Below, one piece after another: positions 50,801 to 61,429 of a stretch of DNA of 64,000 nt. This DNA comes from Membranipora membranacea. Its lineage: Eukaryota > Bryozoa > Gymnolaemata > Cheilostomatida > Membraniporidae. The DNA is taken from NCBI GenBank assembly GCA_914767715.1, contig OU612069.1, positions 1,490,001 through 1,554,000 of the forward strand, written 5' to 3'. The translations under genes were made by a program, and so were the position numbers. The notes under the pieces are model-generated. The model had not been told where the DNA came from, ran no database searches, and saw only the letters and a program-made list of their open reading frames with translations. How positions within the stretch are numbered: position 1 is the first letter of the stretch; every line of letters begins with the position of its first letter.

Positions 50801-53800
50801 AATTGGCACATCGATTGCTTCATTTGCTTGCCCTAAATTGGTTATATTAGGTGCCAACAGGAACTTAGTGACTCATCAAATCATTTGGTTAGGAGGAATG
50901 TGTTTGAGAAGTAATAGTCAGCCAGAGAAATGATTACAAATAATAATTTTAGTCTGAGAAATTCTGTTCAGCCTTTTTGTCCGTTCAGCCTGTTCAGCAA
51001 TTTACAGTTACCGCTTGATTTGCTTTCACTGGACTTAGATGAAACTGATACAAAAATTAGTATGCTGCTGAATGAATCACTTTCCTGTCCTGCTAAATGG
51101 AATGTCAAAGTATCTAGTTAAATAACTGGTGGGTAGCATGGCATCAGTCATTTGCTATCAGCAAGAACCTAACTTAATTATGTTCTTGCTAGCAGCAAGC
51201 AAGGGCATATTGTTGCCAATTCTTTGGAATTGCCTACACACTATTCCCTTTGAAAAAGAAAGGGCAACTCCTAATATTTAGCAATTTTTTTAGGGCAATG
51301 CACACGATTTTGACATTTTAAAGACATCGAGAGGACAACTCGATATTATTCGGTTTCGATGTTATTTCTTGTCAAAAGATCATTGATTAGTGTTTACTCA
51401 AAGCGTGCAGCACTACTTGGCAGCCTCTTGTAAGTACGTTTGTATTTTATTTGGCTACATTGTGTGGATCTAGTCTATTTGGTTACTGTCATAGAACTGG
51501 TTATAATCATTTAAACGCTCAGTTATAAAATCTGCAATATAGCAGTCATGAATTAATGTTATCACAGTTAATCCAAACAAAGTATAATAATTCAGTCAAA
51601 TGTTATATCACATTGTGACATCTCTTTTCCTTTCGGAAACATACTAAAATTGAAAAAGTCTCAATACTCAGCAGTTTATGAAAACAAAATCAGTGGTAGC
51701 GAATTAAGGTTAAACACACAAACTTGATTAAAATGAATGTAGCTTCTAAAATCTACAACTAAAATTCCACTACATTGATGCTTGACCTAAATAGTACTGA
51801 TTAAAAATATCCTCACACACTAGAGAACACCAAAATCCCTTTTGTACCAAAATCGAATGACAGGGTTTGATGTCCGCCCAGACCTTGTGGTCACACTGGA
51901 TCCTGATTGCATGCTGGGGGTATGTCTGGGAGCACTAGAGCTGGATATTTGTGCTGCTGGAGTTGTGGTGCCATTATGCTCTCTTGCCCTTATGTTACTA
52001 TTGTTAATTAGTCGAGATGGTCTTTGAGGTGGATACCGGTTGGTCTCAGTCTGAACTACAGGTTTCCTTACCCTAAGATACGACTGATTGCGTCTAAATA
52101 CCTGGCCGTCAGCTAGCTCAATCATAAAGCTCCTTGAGGTATCTGCATGGCCAATGATCCTAGCCTCTAACCATTTTCTATGTCCTTATTTCATCCACAC
52201 ATCCATCCCTTCAATAAACTCAATTTCATTAGGCTTGCTTGCCTTATTATCATTGTTACCTCTAGCCTGTCGCTGCCCATCAATACTTCTTAAGTCTAAA
52301 TTCTGATGTTTTAGCTGTGTTGGAGTAAAGTTTAGATGGTCACGCAGCCCTCTACCTTGCAAAAGCACTGCAGGGGAGGTTAAACCAATGCCAATCGGCG
52401 CAGACCTTATTGCTCTTATTACATCAAATAAAGTCTGATTTGTCTGTTTAGCTTTAGTTAAGCTGATTTTACAGTCTGATTCATGCGCTCTGCTAGGCCG
52501 TTTGATCTAGAGGTATATGGGCTGACAGTAACAAGCTTTATATCTGCACTTTCAGTGAAATATTTGAGTTCTGCTCTCTCAAATTTACATTTGCTTAGGT
52601 TTAGCCTGAGATTTATCTTCTCACATCTAGCTAGCACAGCTTTTAGAATTTTATCATGCTCCGCATTTGTGGGTGCATGTATCAAAATATCATCAAAATA
52701 TGTCTCAACACCCTCAATATCACAAAATAACTCAGTTACGGTCCTGTGAAAAACTTCTGGGGCAGAACTTATGCCATATGGCAGTATAAGAAATCTGTAT
52801 CGCCCAAATGGTGTGGCAAATGTTGTAAGATAGCTGCTAGCTTCATCTAGTTCTAACTGAAGGAAACCTGACATTTCATCTAGAGTTGAGAACACACGGG
52901 ATGCAGAAATCCTGGAAAATATCTCACTTGCAGTAGGCAAAGCATAATGCTCCCTTTTAATGCACTTGTTTAGCTAAGTGGGGTCCAGACAAACCCTCAG
53001 TGAACCATCTGGCTTCAGTATATTTTCTATGGGGTGTACCCAATCAGTAGGGATTTTCATCTCAACTATAGTGTGTGAGGCTTCCATAGAATCTAATGTA
53101 GAGCGTAATTCTCTTATCTCTTAAACGCTCAGTTATAAAATCTGCAATATAACAGTCATGAATTAATGTTATCACAGTTAATCCAAACAAAGTATAATAA
53201 TTCAGTCAAATGTTATATCACATTGTGACACTGATATATGGGTAAACACCAATCAAAATACTAGCTGTAACTTGTGTACCAGATTATAATCCGCAAGAAG
53301 TTTTGCCAATGCATTGGTCTTTTCTATCACATTGACTAGACTCAACCTATAATCCATCGGATAGGCTGTGCCTGATTATCATCTACTCACCATGACTTAG
53401 TCTTTTTGTTTATACATTCACTTTCGACAAGGAACAGCAGTTACTCCTTGCTTTGAATAGGTAGTTGATAACATAGGCACAGTGGACTGGGCAACAAAAA
53501 AAATTGACACAAACACGGAAAAACGTAGGCAGTTGTTGATGCACATGACTTTGTTAAAATTACTTACTCTGACATCGGTAGAAGCAACTCTCCTGATTAT
53601 CCAAATAGCACACCACATATCACTGCAGACACACCGTCATAATTTAGTACCAAGAATAGAACACATCAGACCTATCCCTAACCTTATGTCAAATGTCCTT
53701 ACTCCTTACTGGTGCTGATCTAATTATAAGGGCAAACAGCACATGTTTACTAGTGACCCCGCAACTTAAGTTGGCATCTTATGATCATCTCACTCTCCAA

Positions 53801-56800
53801 GTGCCTGATCGTATGAATCCTCATGTTATCAGCTCGACACCAAATACAGCCAGATGCCCATAGTCTGAGGCTAGATAACTATCAAACAAAAATTTTGCGT
53901 CTTGGGGAAAAATGCTCTTATTGGGATGTTAGATTCTGTGATGATGAGAAATCGACAAGAATATCAAAACACATATGACAGTTTGATTTTTTCAGGATTA
54001 TTTTTTTACAGTGAACAACAATAACCTAAAACATAGCTATAGTAAGGCTTCTATAGGTATCCGATGTACCTGAAAACTCAATTTTCACCTTGGCCATAAT
54101 CGCCAGCAGATACTGTAGCATTTATAAAAGTCAGGAGGAGATAATCACCGACAGGCATATTTTGATTTAAGTCACTGAGTATTTGTGTCAGGACAATAAT
54201 TAAGTTGATACAACTGTATTCTTTTGTTGAATTGTCAATAGTGAGATAATGATGTGATATTTCGTAGGTTATGCTTGTCAGATGAGCTGGAAACCCTGGA
54301 CATATCAGAGAACAAAGTTACTGATGTAATGTTTCTTCACCCTCTTCCTAGAAAACTCAAGAGCCTCTCTATCAGAGCCTGTGGGTTACAAATAGATAAG
54401 CTCCATTGGTAAGGTTATATTTTCCCTAGTATTACAATATGAAATTCATCCTCTTGGTAATGAGAAAGAAAGGGCAACTCTTTATCATAGTAACTGAAAT
54501 AAACATACCTGCTGAAAAATAACCTGTGTTGTTGAAAACATTGTTGCAGCATGTTGGCTTGGATAAGTTAAAGCTCTAGCTACACGAGACGATTTTTACA
54601 TCGATTTGGGGTCACGAGTGGTTAATCGATGGATCTGCACGAGTGATTACTTGTGTTAAGTGGACATCGAACTTGTTGGTCTTTTGCCCGAGTGATCTTG
54701 ACGATCCTCTATGCTGATTGGTTGTTGATTGCTTGCTTCAATAATTACGCGGTTAAACACGTCATCTATCAAATCATGACAGGCTATCAAAAATGGAGGA
54801 GTTGATAATATCTGTAGTAAAATCACATCCTCCTATTTATGATGAAAAAGACTATAACTACAAAGATAGGAGTGGTGGTGTAGTGAAAATATGGAAGGTA
54901 ATAGCTGTATCACTTGGAAATGGAAGCTGTCCTGACATGACATCCATAGTATAGCATAGGAAAATCAATTTTACAGAAGACTGAAATTTTATTTGGTGAA
55001 GATTCAAAGCGACAAAGACCCGGATTTAATATGACATCTATATCCGGTCAATTGTTAACACGCCCATTAAATATCATTGGTCAATCGATTGAACTGAGGG
55101 AGTTCATTGGTCAATCTAGGCACCTGATTTATGACCCCACTATGACTCACTAGACCATCGTGTACTAACTCATAGGCCTGTGTAGCAGTGTGAGACCGGC
55201 TGAGCATGTCTAGACATGCCATCAGCCTGTGATTACATCGTCTCGTGGAGCTACAGCTTATCTGTAGATGATACTTGTGTGGTGCCCATACTAATGTCAA
55301 GCCAATAGTTTTGTTTACATAACTTTATTTTTTTGTTAAATCCTCAATAGTGAGATAATGATGTGATATTTCGTAGGTTACGCTGGTTTTATGAGCTAGA
55401 AATCCTGGACATATCGGAGAACAAAGGTACTGATGTAAGGTTTCTTCAGCACCTTTCTAGAAAACTCAAGAGCCTCTCTATCAGAGCCTGTGGGTTACAA
55501 ATAGATAAGCCCCGTTGGTAAGGTTATATTTTCCCTAGTATTACAATATGAAATTCATCCACTTGGTAATGAGAAAGAAAGGGCAACTCTTTATCATAGT
55601 AACTGAAATAAACATACACTTGCTGAATAAAAAAACAGCGATGCGTTGAAAACATTGTTACACCATGTGTGCTACGAAGAAAGAAAGGGCAACTCTTTAT
55701 CATAGTAACTGTAATAAATATATCTGCTGAAAAATAACCTGTGTTGTTGAAAACATTGTTGCAGCATGTTGGCTTGGATAGGTTAACTGTAGATGATACT
55801 TGTGTAGTGCCCATACTAATGTCAAGCCAATAGTTTTGTTTATATAACTTTATTCTTTTGTTAAATCCTCAATAGTGAGATAATGATGTGATATTTCGTA
55901 GGTTACGCTGGTTTTTTGAGCTAGAAATCCTGGACATATCAGAGAACAAAGTTACTGATGTAAGGTTTCTTTACCTTCTTCCTAAAAAACTCAAGAGCCT
56001 CTCTATCAGAGCCTGTGGGTTACAAATAGATAAACTCCGTTGGTAAGGTTATATTTTCCCTAGTATTCCAATATGAAATTCATCCACTTGGTATTGAGAA
56101 AGGAAGGGCAACTCTTTATCATAGTAACTGAAATAAACATACCTGCTGAAAAATAACCTGTGTTGTTGAAAACATTGTTGCAGCATGTTGGCTTGGATAG
56201 GTTAAAGCTCTAGCTACACGAGACGATTTTTACATCGATTTGGGGTCACGAGTGGTAAATCGGTGGATGTGCACGAGTGATTACTTGTGTTAAGTGGACA
56301 TCGAACCTGTTGGTCTTATGCCCGAGTGATCTGGACGATCCTCTGTGCTGATTGGTTGTTGATTGCTTGCTTCAATAATTACGCGGTTAAACACGTCATC
56401 TACCAAATCGTGACAGGCTATCAAAAATGGAGGAGTTGATAATATCTGTAGTAAAATCACATCCTCCTATTTATGATAAAAAAGACCATAACTACAAAGA
56501 TAGGAGTGGTGCTGTAGTGAAAATATGGAAGGTAATAGCTGTATCACTTGGAAATGGAAGCTGTCCTGACATGACATCCATAGTATAGCATAGGATAATC
56601 AATTTAACAGAAGACTGAAATTTTATTTGGTGAAGATTTAAAGTGACAAAGACCAGGATTTAATATGACATCTATATCCGGTCAATTGTTAACACGCCCA
56701 TTAAATATCATTGGTCAATCGATTGAACTGAGGGAGTTCATTGGTAAATCTAGGCACCTGATTTATGACCCCACTATGACTCACTAGACCATCGTGTACT

Positions 56801-58273
56801 AACTCATAGGCCTGTGTAGCAGTGTGAGACCGGCTGAGCATGTCTAGACATGCCATCAGCCTGTGATTACATCGTCTCGTGGAGCTACAGCTTAACTGTA
56901 GATGATACTTGTGTGGTGCCCATACTAATGTCACGCCAATAGTTTTGTTAACTTTATTCTTTTGTTAAATCCTCAATAGTGAGATAATGATGTGATATTT
57001 TGTAGGTTACACGAGTTAGATAAGCTGGAATTCGTGGACTTATCAGAGAACAAAGTTACTGATGTAAAGTCTCTTCCGGACCTTCCTAGAAATCTCAAGA
57101 GCCTCTCTATCAGAGCCTGTGGGTTACAGCTGGATGGCCTCTCTTGGTAAGGATAAATTCGCCCTAGTGTAACACTTTAAAGTTGGTTCACTTGGTAATG
57201 AGTAAGAAAGGGCAACTCTTTATCATAGAAACTGAACTAAACATACATTTGCGGAAAAAAAAACCAGCGATGCGTTGAAAACATTGTTACACCATGTTTG
57301 CTAGGATTGGTTAACTGTAGATGATACTTGTGTGGTGCCCATACTCATGTCAAGCCAATAGTTTTGTTTATATAACTTTATTCTTTTGTTAAATCCTCAA
57401 TAGTGAGATAATGATGTGATATTTCGTAGGTTACACAAGTTAGATAAGCTAGAAATCCTGGACTTATCAGAGAACAAAGTTACTGATGTTAAGTCTCTTC
57501 AGCACCTTCGTAGAAAACTCAAGAGCCTTTCCATCAGAGCCTGTGGGTTACAGTTGGATGACCTCCAATGGTGAGGTGATATTTTCCCTAATCTTACAAT
57601 ATAAAGTTGGCTCACTTGGTAATGAGAAAGAAAGGGCAACTCTTTATCAAAGTAACTGAAATAAACATACACTTGCTGGGAAAAAAACCAGCGATGCGTA
57701 GAAAATATTGTTACACCATGTTTGCTAGGATTGGTTAACTGTAGATGATACTTGTGTGGTGCCCATACTCATGTCAGGCCAATAATTTTTAGTTGATGCA
57801 ACTGTATTCTTTTGTTAAATCCTCAATAGTGAGATAATGATGTGATGTTTCGTAGGTTACACAAGTTAGATAAGCTGGAAATCCTGGACTTATCAGAGAA
57901 CAAAGTTACTGATGTAAAGTCTCTTCAGCACCTTCGTAGAAAACTCAAGAGCCTTTCCATCAGAGCTTGTGGGTTACAGTTGGATGACCTCCAATGGTAA
58001 GGTGATATTTTCCCTAATCTTACAATATAAAGTTGGCTCACTTGGTAATGAGAAAGAAAGGGCAACTCTTTATCATAGTAACTGAAATAAACATACCTGT
58101 CAATAGTGAGATAATGATGTGATATTTCGTAGGTTTCACGAATTATATGAACTAGAAAACCTCGAATTATCGGAGAACAAAGTTACTGATGTAAGGTTTC
58201 TTCAGTACCTTCCTAGAAAACTCAAGAGCCTTTCCATCAGAGCCTGTGGGTTACAGCTGGATGACCTCCAATG
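41861..58273 (+). CDS. Intracellular LRR protein built from tandem 141-nt cassette exons
   Basis: Exon 1 (41,861-41,993, ATG) encodes an acidic N-terminus with NLS-like NKRRK and no signal peptide. Exon 2 (43,396-43,618) joins in phase 1 and ends with an LRR start (NLRGLVPDLEILDLRDV) in phase 2. The array follows: 45,846-45,986; 46,272-46,412; 46,685-46,825; 47,110-47,250; 47,524-47,664; 47,939-48,079; 54,268-54,408; 55,377-55,517; 55,902-56,042; 57,006-57,146; 57,430-57,570; 57,856-57,996; 58,133-58,273. Each cassette is exactly 141 nt, open, phase 2-2, and encodes two LRRs (LEILDLSENKVTD then LKSLSIRACGL), with a Trp codon across each junction. Introns are repeats of one another. A cassette near 44.3 kb is split, and a half unit near 43.9 kb is degenerate. 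The C-terminal exon is not identified. Repeated LRRs usually mediate protein recognition; the partner is unknown. Confidence 0.7.
44392..44800 (+). pseudogene. 5'-truncated LINE ORF2 C-terminal fragment
   Basis: The frame reads VCRKLNYILFLMRSVRPYL, then LYYTFSNPHLIYGIEFYG and LLQKSALRVI, a C-terminal block typical of CR1/jockey-like LINE ORF2 proteins downstream of the RT. It starts directly after the LRR half-exon, so it is a 5'-truncated insertion in the sense orientation. It lacks the RT catalytic motifs. Confidence 0.75.
44900..45112 (-). repeat. tRNA-derived SINE within the LRR exon insertion
   Basis: On the minus strand, AATAGCTCAGTGTGTAGAGC (box A) and GGGTACGAATCCC (box B-like) are spaced as in a tRNA. 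The acceptor pairing is only partial. The body extends leftward for an uncertain distance. It lies between the LINE fragment and the second half of the split LRR cassette. Confidence 0.5.
48430..48540. repeat. Minisatellite of ~20-bp units
   Basis: About five tandem copies of TCTGCATCAAACTTTTCTGT with small changes (the last one reads TCTGAATCAAAC). It lies just right of the end of the first LRR block and begins the transposon-rich wedge. The open frame through it is a by-product. Confidence 0.85.
48890..49999 (+). pseudogene. hAT-family transposase, C-terminal two thirds
   Basis: The frame of 344 codons has the hAT motif region VSTRWGSKLNMLRR, a long helical part, an acidic Ser/Glu linker and the C-terminal dimerisation block (VLVWWRSHAKDFPML then ATSVPSERLFSLSG). 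An in-frame TAG stands at 49,922-49,924 just after that block. The same frame then continues with NALKHSMVDMLVFLAFND, as in related transposases, so one nonsense change truncates it. The N-terminal BED zinc finger and first catalytic Asp are missing. Terminal inverted repeats were not found. Confidence 0.8.
50136..50172. repeat. Short hairpin beyond the hAT remnant
   Basis: CATTATGTCATCTATC is followed after a four-base gap by GATAGATGACGTAATG, its complement with one mismatch. It may be part of a transposon end or an isolated palindrome. Confidence 0.75.
50459..51018. mobile_element. Non-autonomous TIR transposon, copy 2, with target duplication
   Basis: The ends are inverted (GGTAACTGTAAATTGCTGAA at the left and its complement at the right) with CTGAACAG subrepeats. 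GCTTGATTTG stands immediately outside both ends (one extra T on the left), giving an 8-10-bp target duplication that would suit hAT or Mutator-like elements. The interior matches copy 1 (30,609-31,512) in inverse orientation but lacks its ~330-bp insert. No transposase ORF is present. Confidence 0.8.
51503..53240 (-). mobile_element. Second gypsy-like element, internally deleted, with short LTR copies
   Basis: Nearly identical ~118-bp direct repeats (51,503-51,621 and 53,122-53,240) begin TGTCACAATG on the minus strand. A purine run GAAAGGAAAAGAGA directly precedes the left one, as expected for a polypurine tract and 3' LTR. Between them lie an RT part (FSTLDEMSGFLQL, YFDDILIHAP), an abrupt in-frame join to an integrase end (SPYTSRSNGLAERMNQ), and a C-terminal tail (ELADGQVFRRNQSYL). 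RNase H and most of the integrase are gone, as are gag and protease. A TAG lies near 52,974. Confidence 0.7.
53241..53765. repeat. ~650-bp repeat family, copy 1 (partial)
   Basis: The sequence from TGATATATGGGTAAACACCA onward matches 62,268-62,630 closely, and its later part (ATCGGTAGAAGCAACTCTCC to AAGGGCAAACAGCAC) matches 61,880-62,045. The 5' part of the unit has been replaced by the gypsy element. No coding potential is recognised. Confidence 0.7.
54572..55258. mobile_element. PIF/Harbinger-like element 1 with MADF ORF
   Basis: The element is 687 bp with 22-bp terminal inverted repeats starting AGCTSTAGCTMCACGAGA (two mismatches). Flanks are TAA on the left and TAT on the right, a decayed 3-bp duplication. 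It lies in the LRR intron between the cassettes at 54,268 and 55,377. It lacks a DDE transposase but carries a small MADF-type ORF. The second copy at 56,206-56,892 is nearly identical. Confidence 0.8.
54793..54954 (+). CDS. MADF-domain ORF of Harbinger-like element 1
   Basis: 53 codons from ATG to TAG. It begins MEELIISVVKSHPPIYD, then DYNYKDRSG and KIWKVIAVSLG, which matches the first two helices of a MADF (Myb/SANT-like) DNA-binding domain with its conserved Tyr-Asp, Tyr and Trp positions. PIF/Harbinger elements characteristically carry such a protein beside the transposase. A GTAATA inside the Trp-Lys region could act as a donor, so the ORF may be the first exon of a longer ancestral gene. 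Confidence 0.6.
   Translation: MEELIISVVKSHPPIYDEKDYNYKDRSGGVVKIWKVIAVSLGNGSCPDMTSIV
56206..56892. mobile_element. PIF/Harbinger-like element 2 with MADF ORF
   Basis: The element is 687 bp with the same terminal repeats, flanked on both sides by TAA (56,203-56,205 and 56,893-56,895). The homologous intron near 55,770-55,800 has the uninterrupted target (GGATAGGTTAACTGTAG), an empty-site control within the same window. The equal position of the two copies in sister introns suggests they were spread by duplication of the LRR unit, not by two insertions. Confidence 0.85.
56427..56588 (+). CDS. MADF-domain ORF of Harbinger-like element 2
   Basis: The 53-codon length is the same as the copy at 54,793, and the start, Trp region and stop are all kept. 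The few differences include GAT-AAA for GAT-GAA and GGT-GCT for GGT-GGT. Retention of the frame in both copies fits either a recent duplication or continued use of the DNA-binding protein; the sequence cannot decide. Confidence 0.55.
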   Translation: MEELIISVVKSHPPIYDKKDHNYKDRSGAVVKIWKVIAVSLGNGSCPDMTSIV

Positions 58274-61025
58274 GTAAGGTTATATTTTCCCTAGTCTTAA
58301 AATATAAATTTGTTCACTCGGTAATGAGAAAGAATAGGCATGTCTGGAATAGAGTAACTGCAATAAACATACCTGCTGAAAAACCTCTGATGTTGTAAAC
58401 CTTGTTACAGCATGTTGGCTTAGATGGGTCACTGTAGATGATTTATTGTAGTGCCCATACTCAGTGACTTAAATGAAAATGGGCTAAAATTTGCCCGAGG
58501 TGTTATCAACTCGTGAAATCAATGGGCTTTAATTCAGCACAGTATAAATATTAATGAACTTATTGTTACCAAAAATTCAGTCAATGTCTGAATAAACAAT
58601 AGGGAACTAGGATTAGATGCATGTTTTTGAGTTAGTACAGCGACAGATATGTTCTTCTATGAATTCCTATGTTCCCATCTAAAATTTCAACACATAGTAG
58701 TTAGTTTGGGCGGGAGACATCTTAACAATCGGACATCGGTTGTGGTTATAATTTGAAAACAGGCATAGGTGTGGTCAGTTTAATATAAATATCATACTAA
58801 TGTCCTGGGATTAGGGGAGAGAGGGAAGGAGAGTAGTATTGGAAGATTAGGGTATGTGGGCATGCGAGGCAATAACCAGATGGGGTTGATAGTGAGGGAT
58901 ACGACATGGTGCTGTATGGGAGTTACTTTATCTCACAACTGGGGGAACGGAGTCAACACTGGATATCAGAAGTTTAAAGGTCAAACTTTCCAGAGCAAGA
59001 ATTATATATCATTTACAGTCATACAAGTAAATAAGTTACACTTGAATAATATCTACATCATTTTCCGAACAAGAAAATTTAATAGGCAAAACCAAGCCAG
59101 TCCAGCATCAAACCAACAGTAAAACCACTACAGTAGCCTGTCAAACCAATTTTCAATCATTTAGTTTACCATTGTACCGAAACACTCACAGGAATTGTAT
59201 GTATCAGTATTGACAGTATTCAATTGATTTGCAAAATAATCCATCGCAAACCATATTTATATCACTATAAGAGGGTGTTTTTTCTACCTTTCAATTTGTG
59301 ACCCTGCCATTCCTGACTATCTTGAGGGCTTGAAGGGCCCAAGTAAAACCAGCTGGAAGGTTTTTGTGGGGGGGGGGAGGGGGTGCACTGTAAGCCTAGA
59401 GAAAAATTGAGGGCCATAAAAGTTAAATTGTCTGGCTTTCAGATGAGTGTCTAAGGTGAAAGTTCACAAGCAGAATACCAAAAGAATAAAATAGTCAACG
59501 CTGCAATTTTATTCAAATTACTTAGACTGGCTATCTCAACAAATGATAACTTGAAAAAAAAGAATGACTTACCATTTTACATTACAGGTGAGGTCATTCC
59601 TGAATAGAAATCAGCTAAATCTTGATTTTGTTGTTATGATGTTGGTTAAAATGTTGGTTAAAATCCCAATGGTTAGTTGCTCACCACATCTTGGCGGCGA
59701 GATAGTGTGCCTTAAGGGCGAGGCTGCAATGTCTGTGCCAATTTGCTCTCAGTTTGTAGGCAGGTCAGAGCACACCCGGGGGTCCAACAACTGATCTATC
59801 TTATCATACAATCAAGGGCTTGTTTATTGAATCAAGCATAACATAAATATTCCACTTTAAATCCATGTGATAATCTGAGGGAGATCAATTAAATTAAGCT
59901 TCAGATTTTATGGTGAATAAACTATGGAGCTCTTGCTGATTTAGAGCAAGAGAAAATCACCGATTAGTAGGTTCAATTTGTGTTAAAAGACGGATGGTTT
60001 GTTGACAACTCCTTTGACTATTTTCGGCTGATAAAACTCACCGGCGTGAGCTTCTGATCCCTATGAGTTGGATAGAGTTGATGATTGTCTATCTATTCAT
60101 ATAGGTACAAAAATGTCAATACGCACATCATCCTATGTTTTCCATTTACATAATATTAAGAATGAGTGAAATAGGCCAGGTATTGTGCAGCATTTGGGTG
60201 GTGTGGGCGTATACTATGATACCGCCCTGAACGACGATGTTAAAATATTTTGATAGAGCCCAGTGGCATTTCTTTTTACCCAACAGTAGTAAAATGTTTT
60301 CAACATGATGTACAAATTATGAGAAAAGTTCTGACCACAAGGCATATGCTTCAGTGCCGCTTAGGGCCTTGTACGCAGGTACTGACTTTGGTTTTCACTC
60401 AATAGCACTCCGTCAATGAAAAGGTAGCCCTCAAACAAGACTTCAGAAAACTTAATGAATCACACTGCATATTTGAAAGACATGTGGTTTCCCCAACCGA
60501 TCTTGATTGTTTTGCTGCCCCTAACCTTTTCTCCCCATGGCAAAATTGCTGACGTTTCTTTATGCAGGCTTGTTAACTCATGTGAAGGAAACTTGATTCA
60601 AACAATGTTTACATGAAAATTTGGACCAGACAACACCAAGGGACGTAGACAAATTTTAGGCAAAATCAGAATCCTTGAGGGTAAGAAGCAAGACCAGGTG
60701 GGGTACTATATTTTTATCAAACCAGGCAGTTTTCTCTAAATCCTTCACTCACTTAGAGGGCTAGCTTGTACTTGTATGCAACATTAAATATTTAACTATT
60801 TATCAGTGATACTTATTACTGAAGATATGAATATCAAATTTTATATTTTTAGTAGTACATCCACCCAAATTTAATTCACTCAATCACTAACAGATACTTA
60901 GAGATGACACATTGTAAAAGGAAACTACTTAGCCTACTGAGTGATCTTGAGGCTTACTGATCTACTTAGTAAATATTTTAAAATAAGTGCACGACGAAGA
61001 TTTAGCTACAAGTATGAGCTATTAC
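58274..61025. other. Stretch downstream of the LRR array without a clear gene
   Basis: The first ~180 bp are intron-type repeat of the array. Beyond that I found no further cassette and no secure C-terminal exon. An acceptor-like ACAG at 59,585 in the array's phase would meet TGA at once. A SINE fragment lies at 59.7 kb and a G-homopolymer near 59,369. Confidence 0.4.
59680..59790 (-). repeat. SINE body fragment (family of the 20.3-kb SINE)
   Basis: The reverse complement contains GGTGTGCTCTGACCTGCCT, AAACTGAGAGCAAATTGGC and CGCCCTTAAGGCAC, colinear with 20,410-20,500. The tRNA-like head is missing, so this is a truncated copy. Confidence 0.65.
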
Positions 61026-61141
61026 TCACTCACATACACAGAGCGTATGTGAGTGAATGTAGGTGAAAATGACCGAACACTTTTATTATTGTTTAATAAA
61101 GTTCATAATAATAAAAGTGTTCGGTCATTTTCACCTACATT
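61026..61141. repeat. Two adjacent perfect hairpins
   Basis: Arms 61,026-61,037 and 61,045-61,056 are exact 12-bp complements (TCACTCACATAC). Arms 61,056-61,090 and 61,107-61,141 are exact 35-bp complements (starting AATGTAGGTGAAAATGACCG) with a 16-nt loop. Perfect pairing over 35 bp implies recent origin or selection on structure. Confidence 0.9.
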
Positions 61142-61429
61142 GTCAGTCATGATGGTGATCGCTGAAAGTCCTAAATATCCAAAAAAGAGATCCTAATCTA
61201 TGTACTGATAACAGCAGATATATTGTAATTGGATTGGTGGTAATGTCTGTTCTCACTGTGGAAAAAGGTGTCTGGACTCCAATACTTTGGTCAGAACTTT
61301 ATACCAACAGTAGAACCTTAAGTCTTAGAGTTCAAAAATACAAACACAATATTTAAATTCTGGAATTCTTAGATCTCCAGCAAAACTATTCATGTTAATC
61401 TTTTGTTGTCAGATTCTACGCTAAGTTTG

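Noticed and set aside
59585-59610. Terminal exon of the LRR gene after the ACAG at 59,585
   Set aside because: In the array's phase the first full codon is a stop, so it adds nothing and cannot be told from chance.
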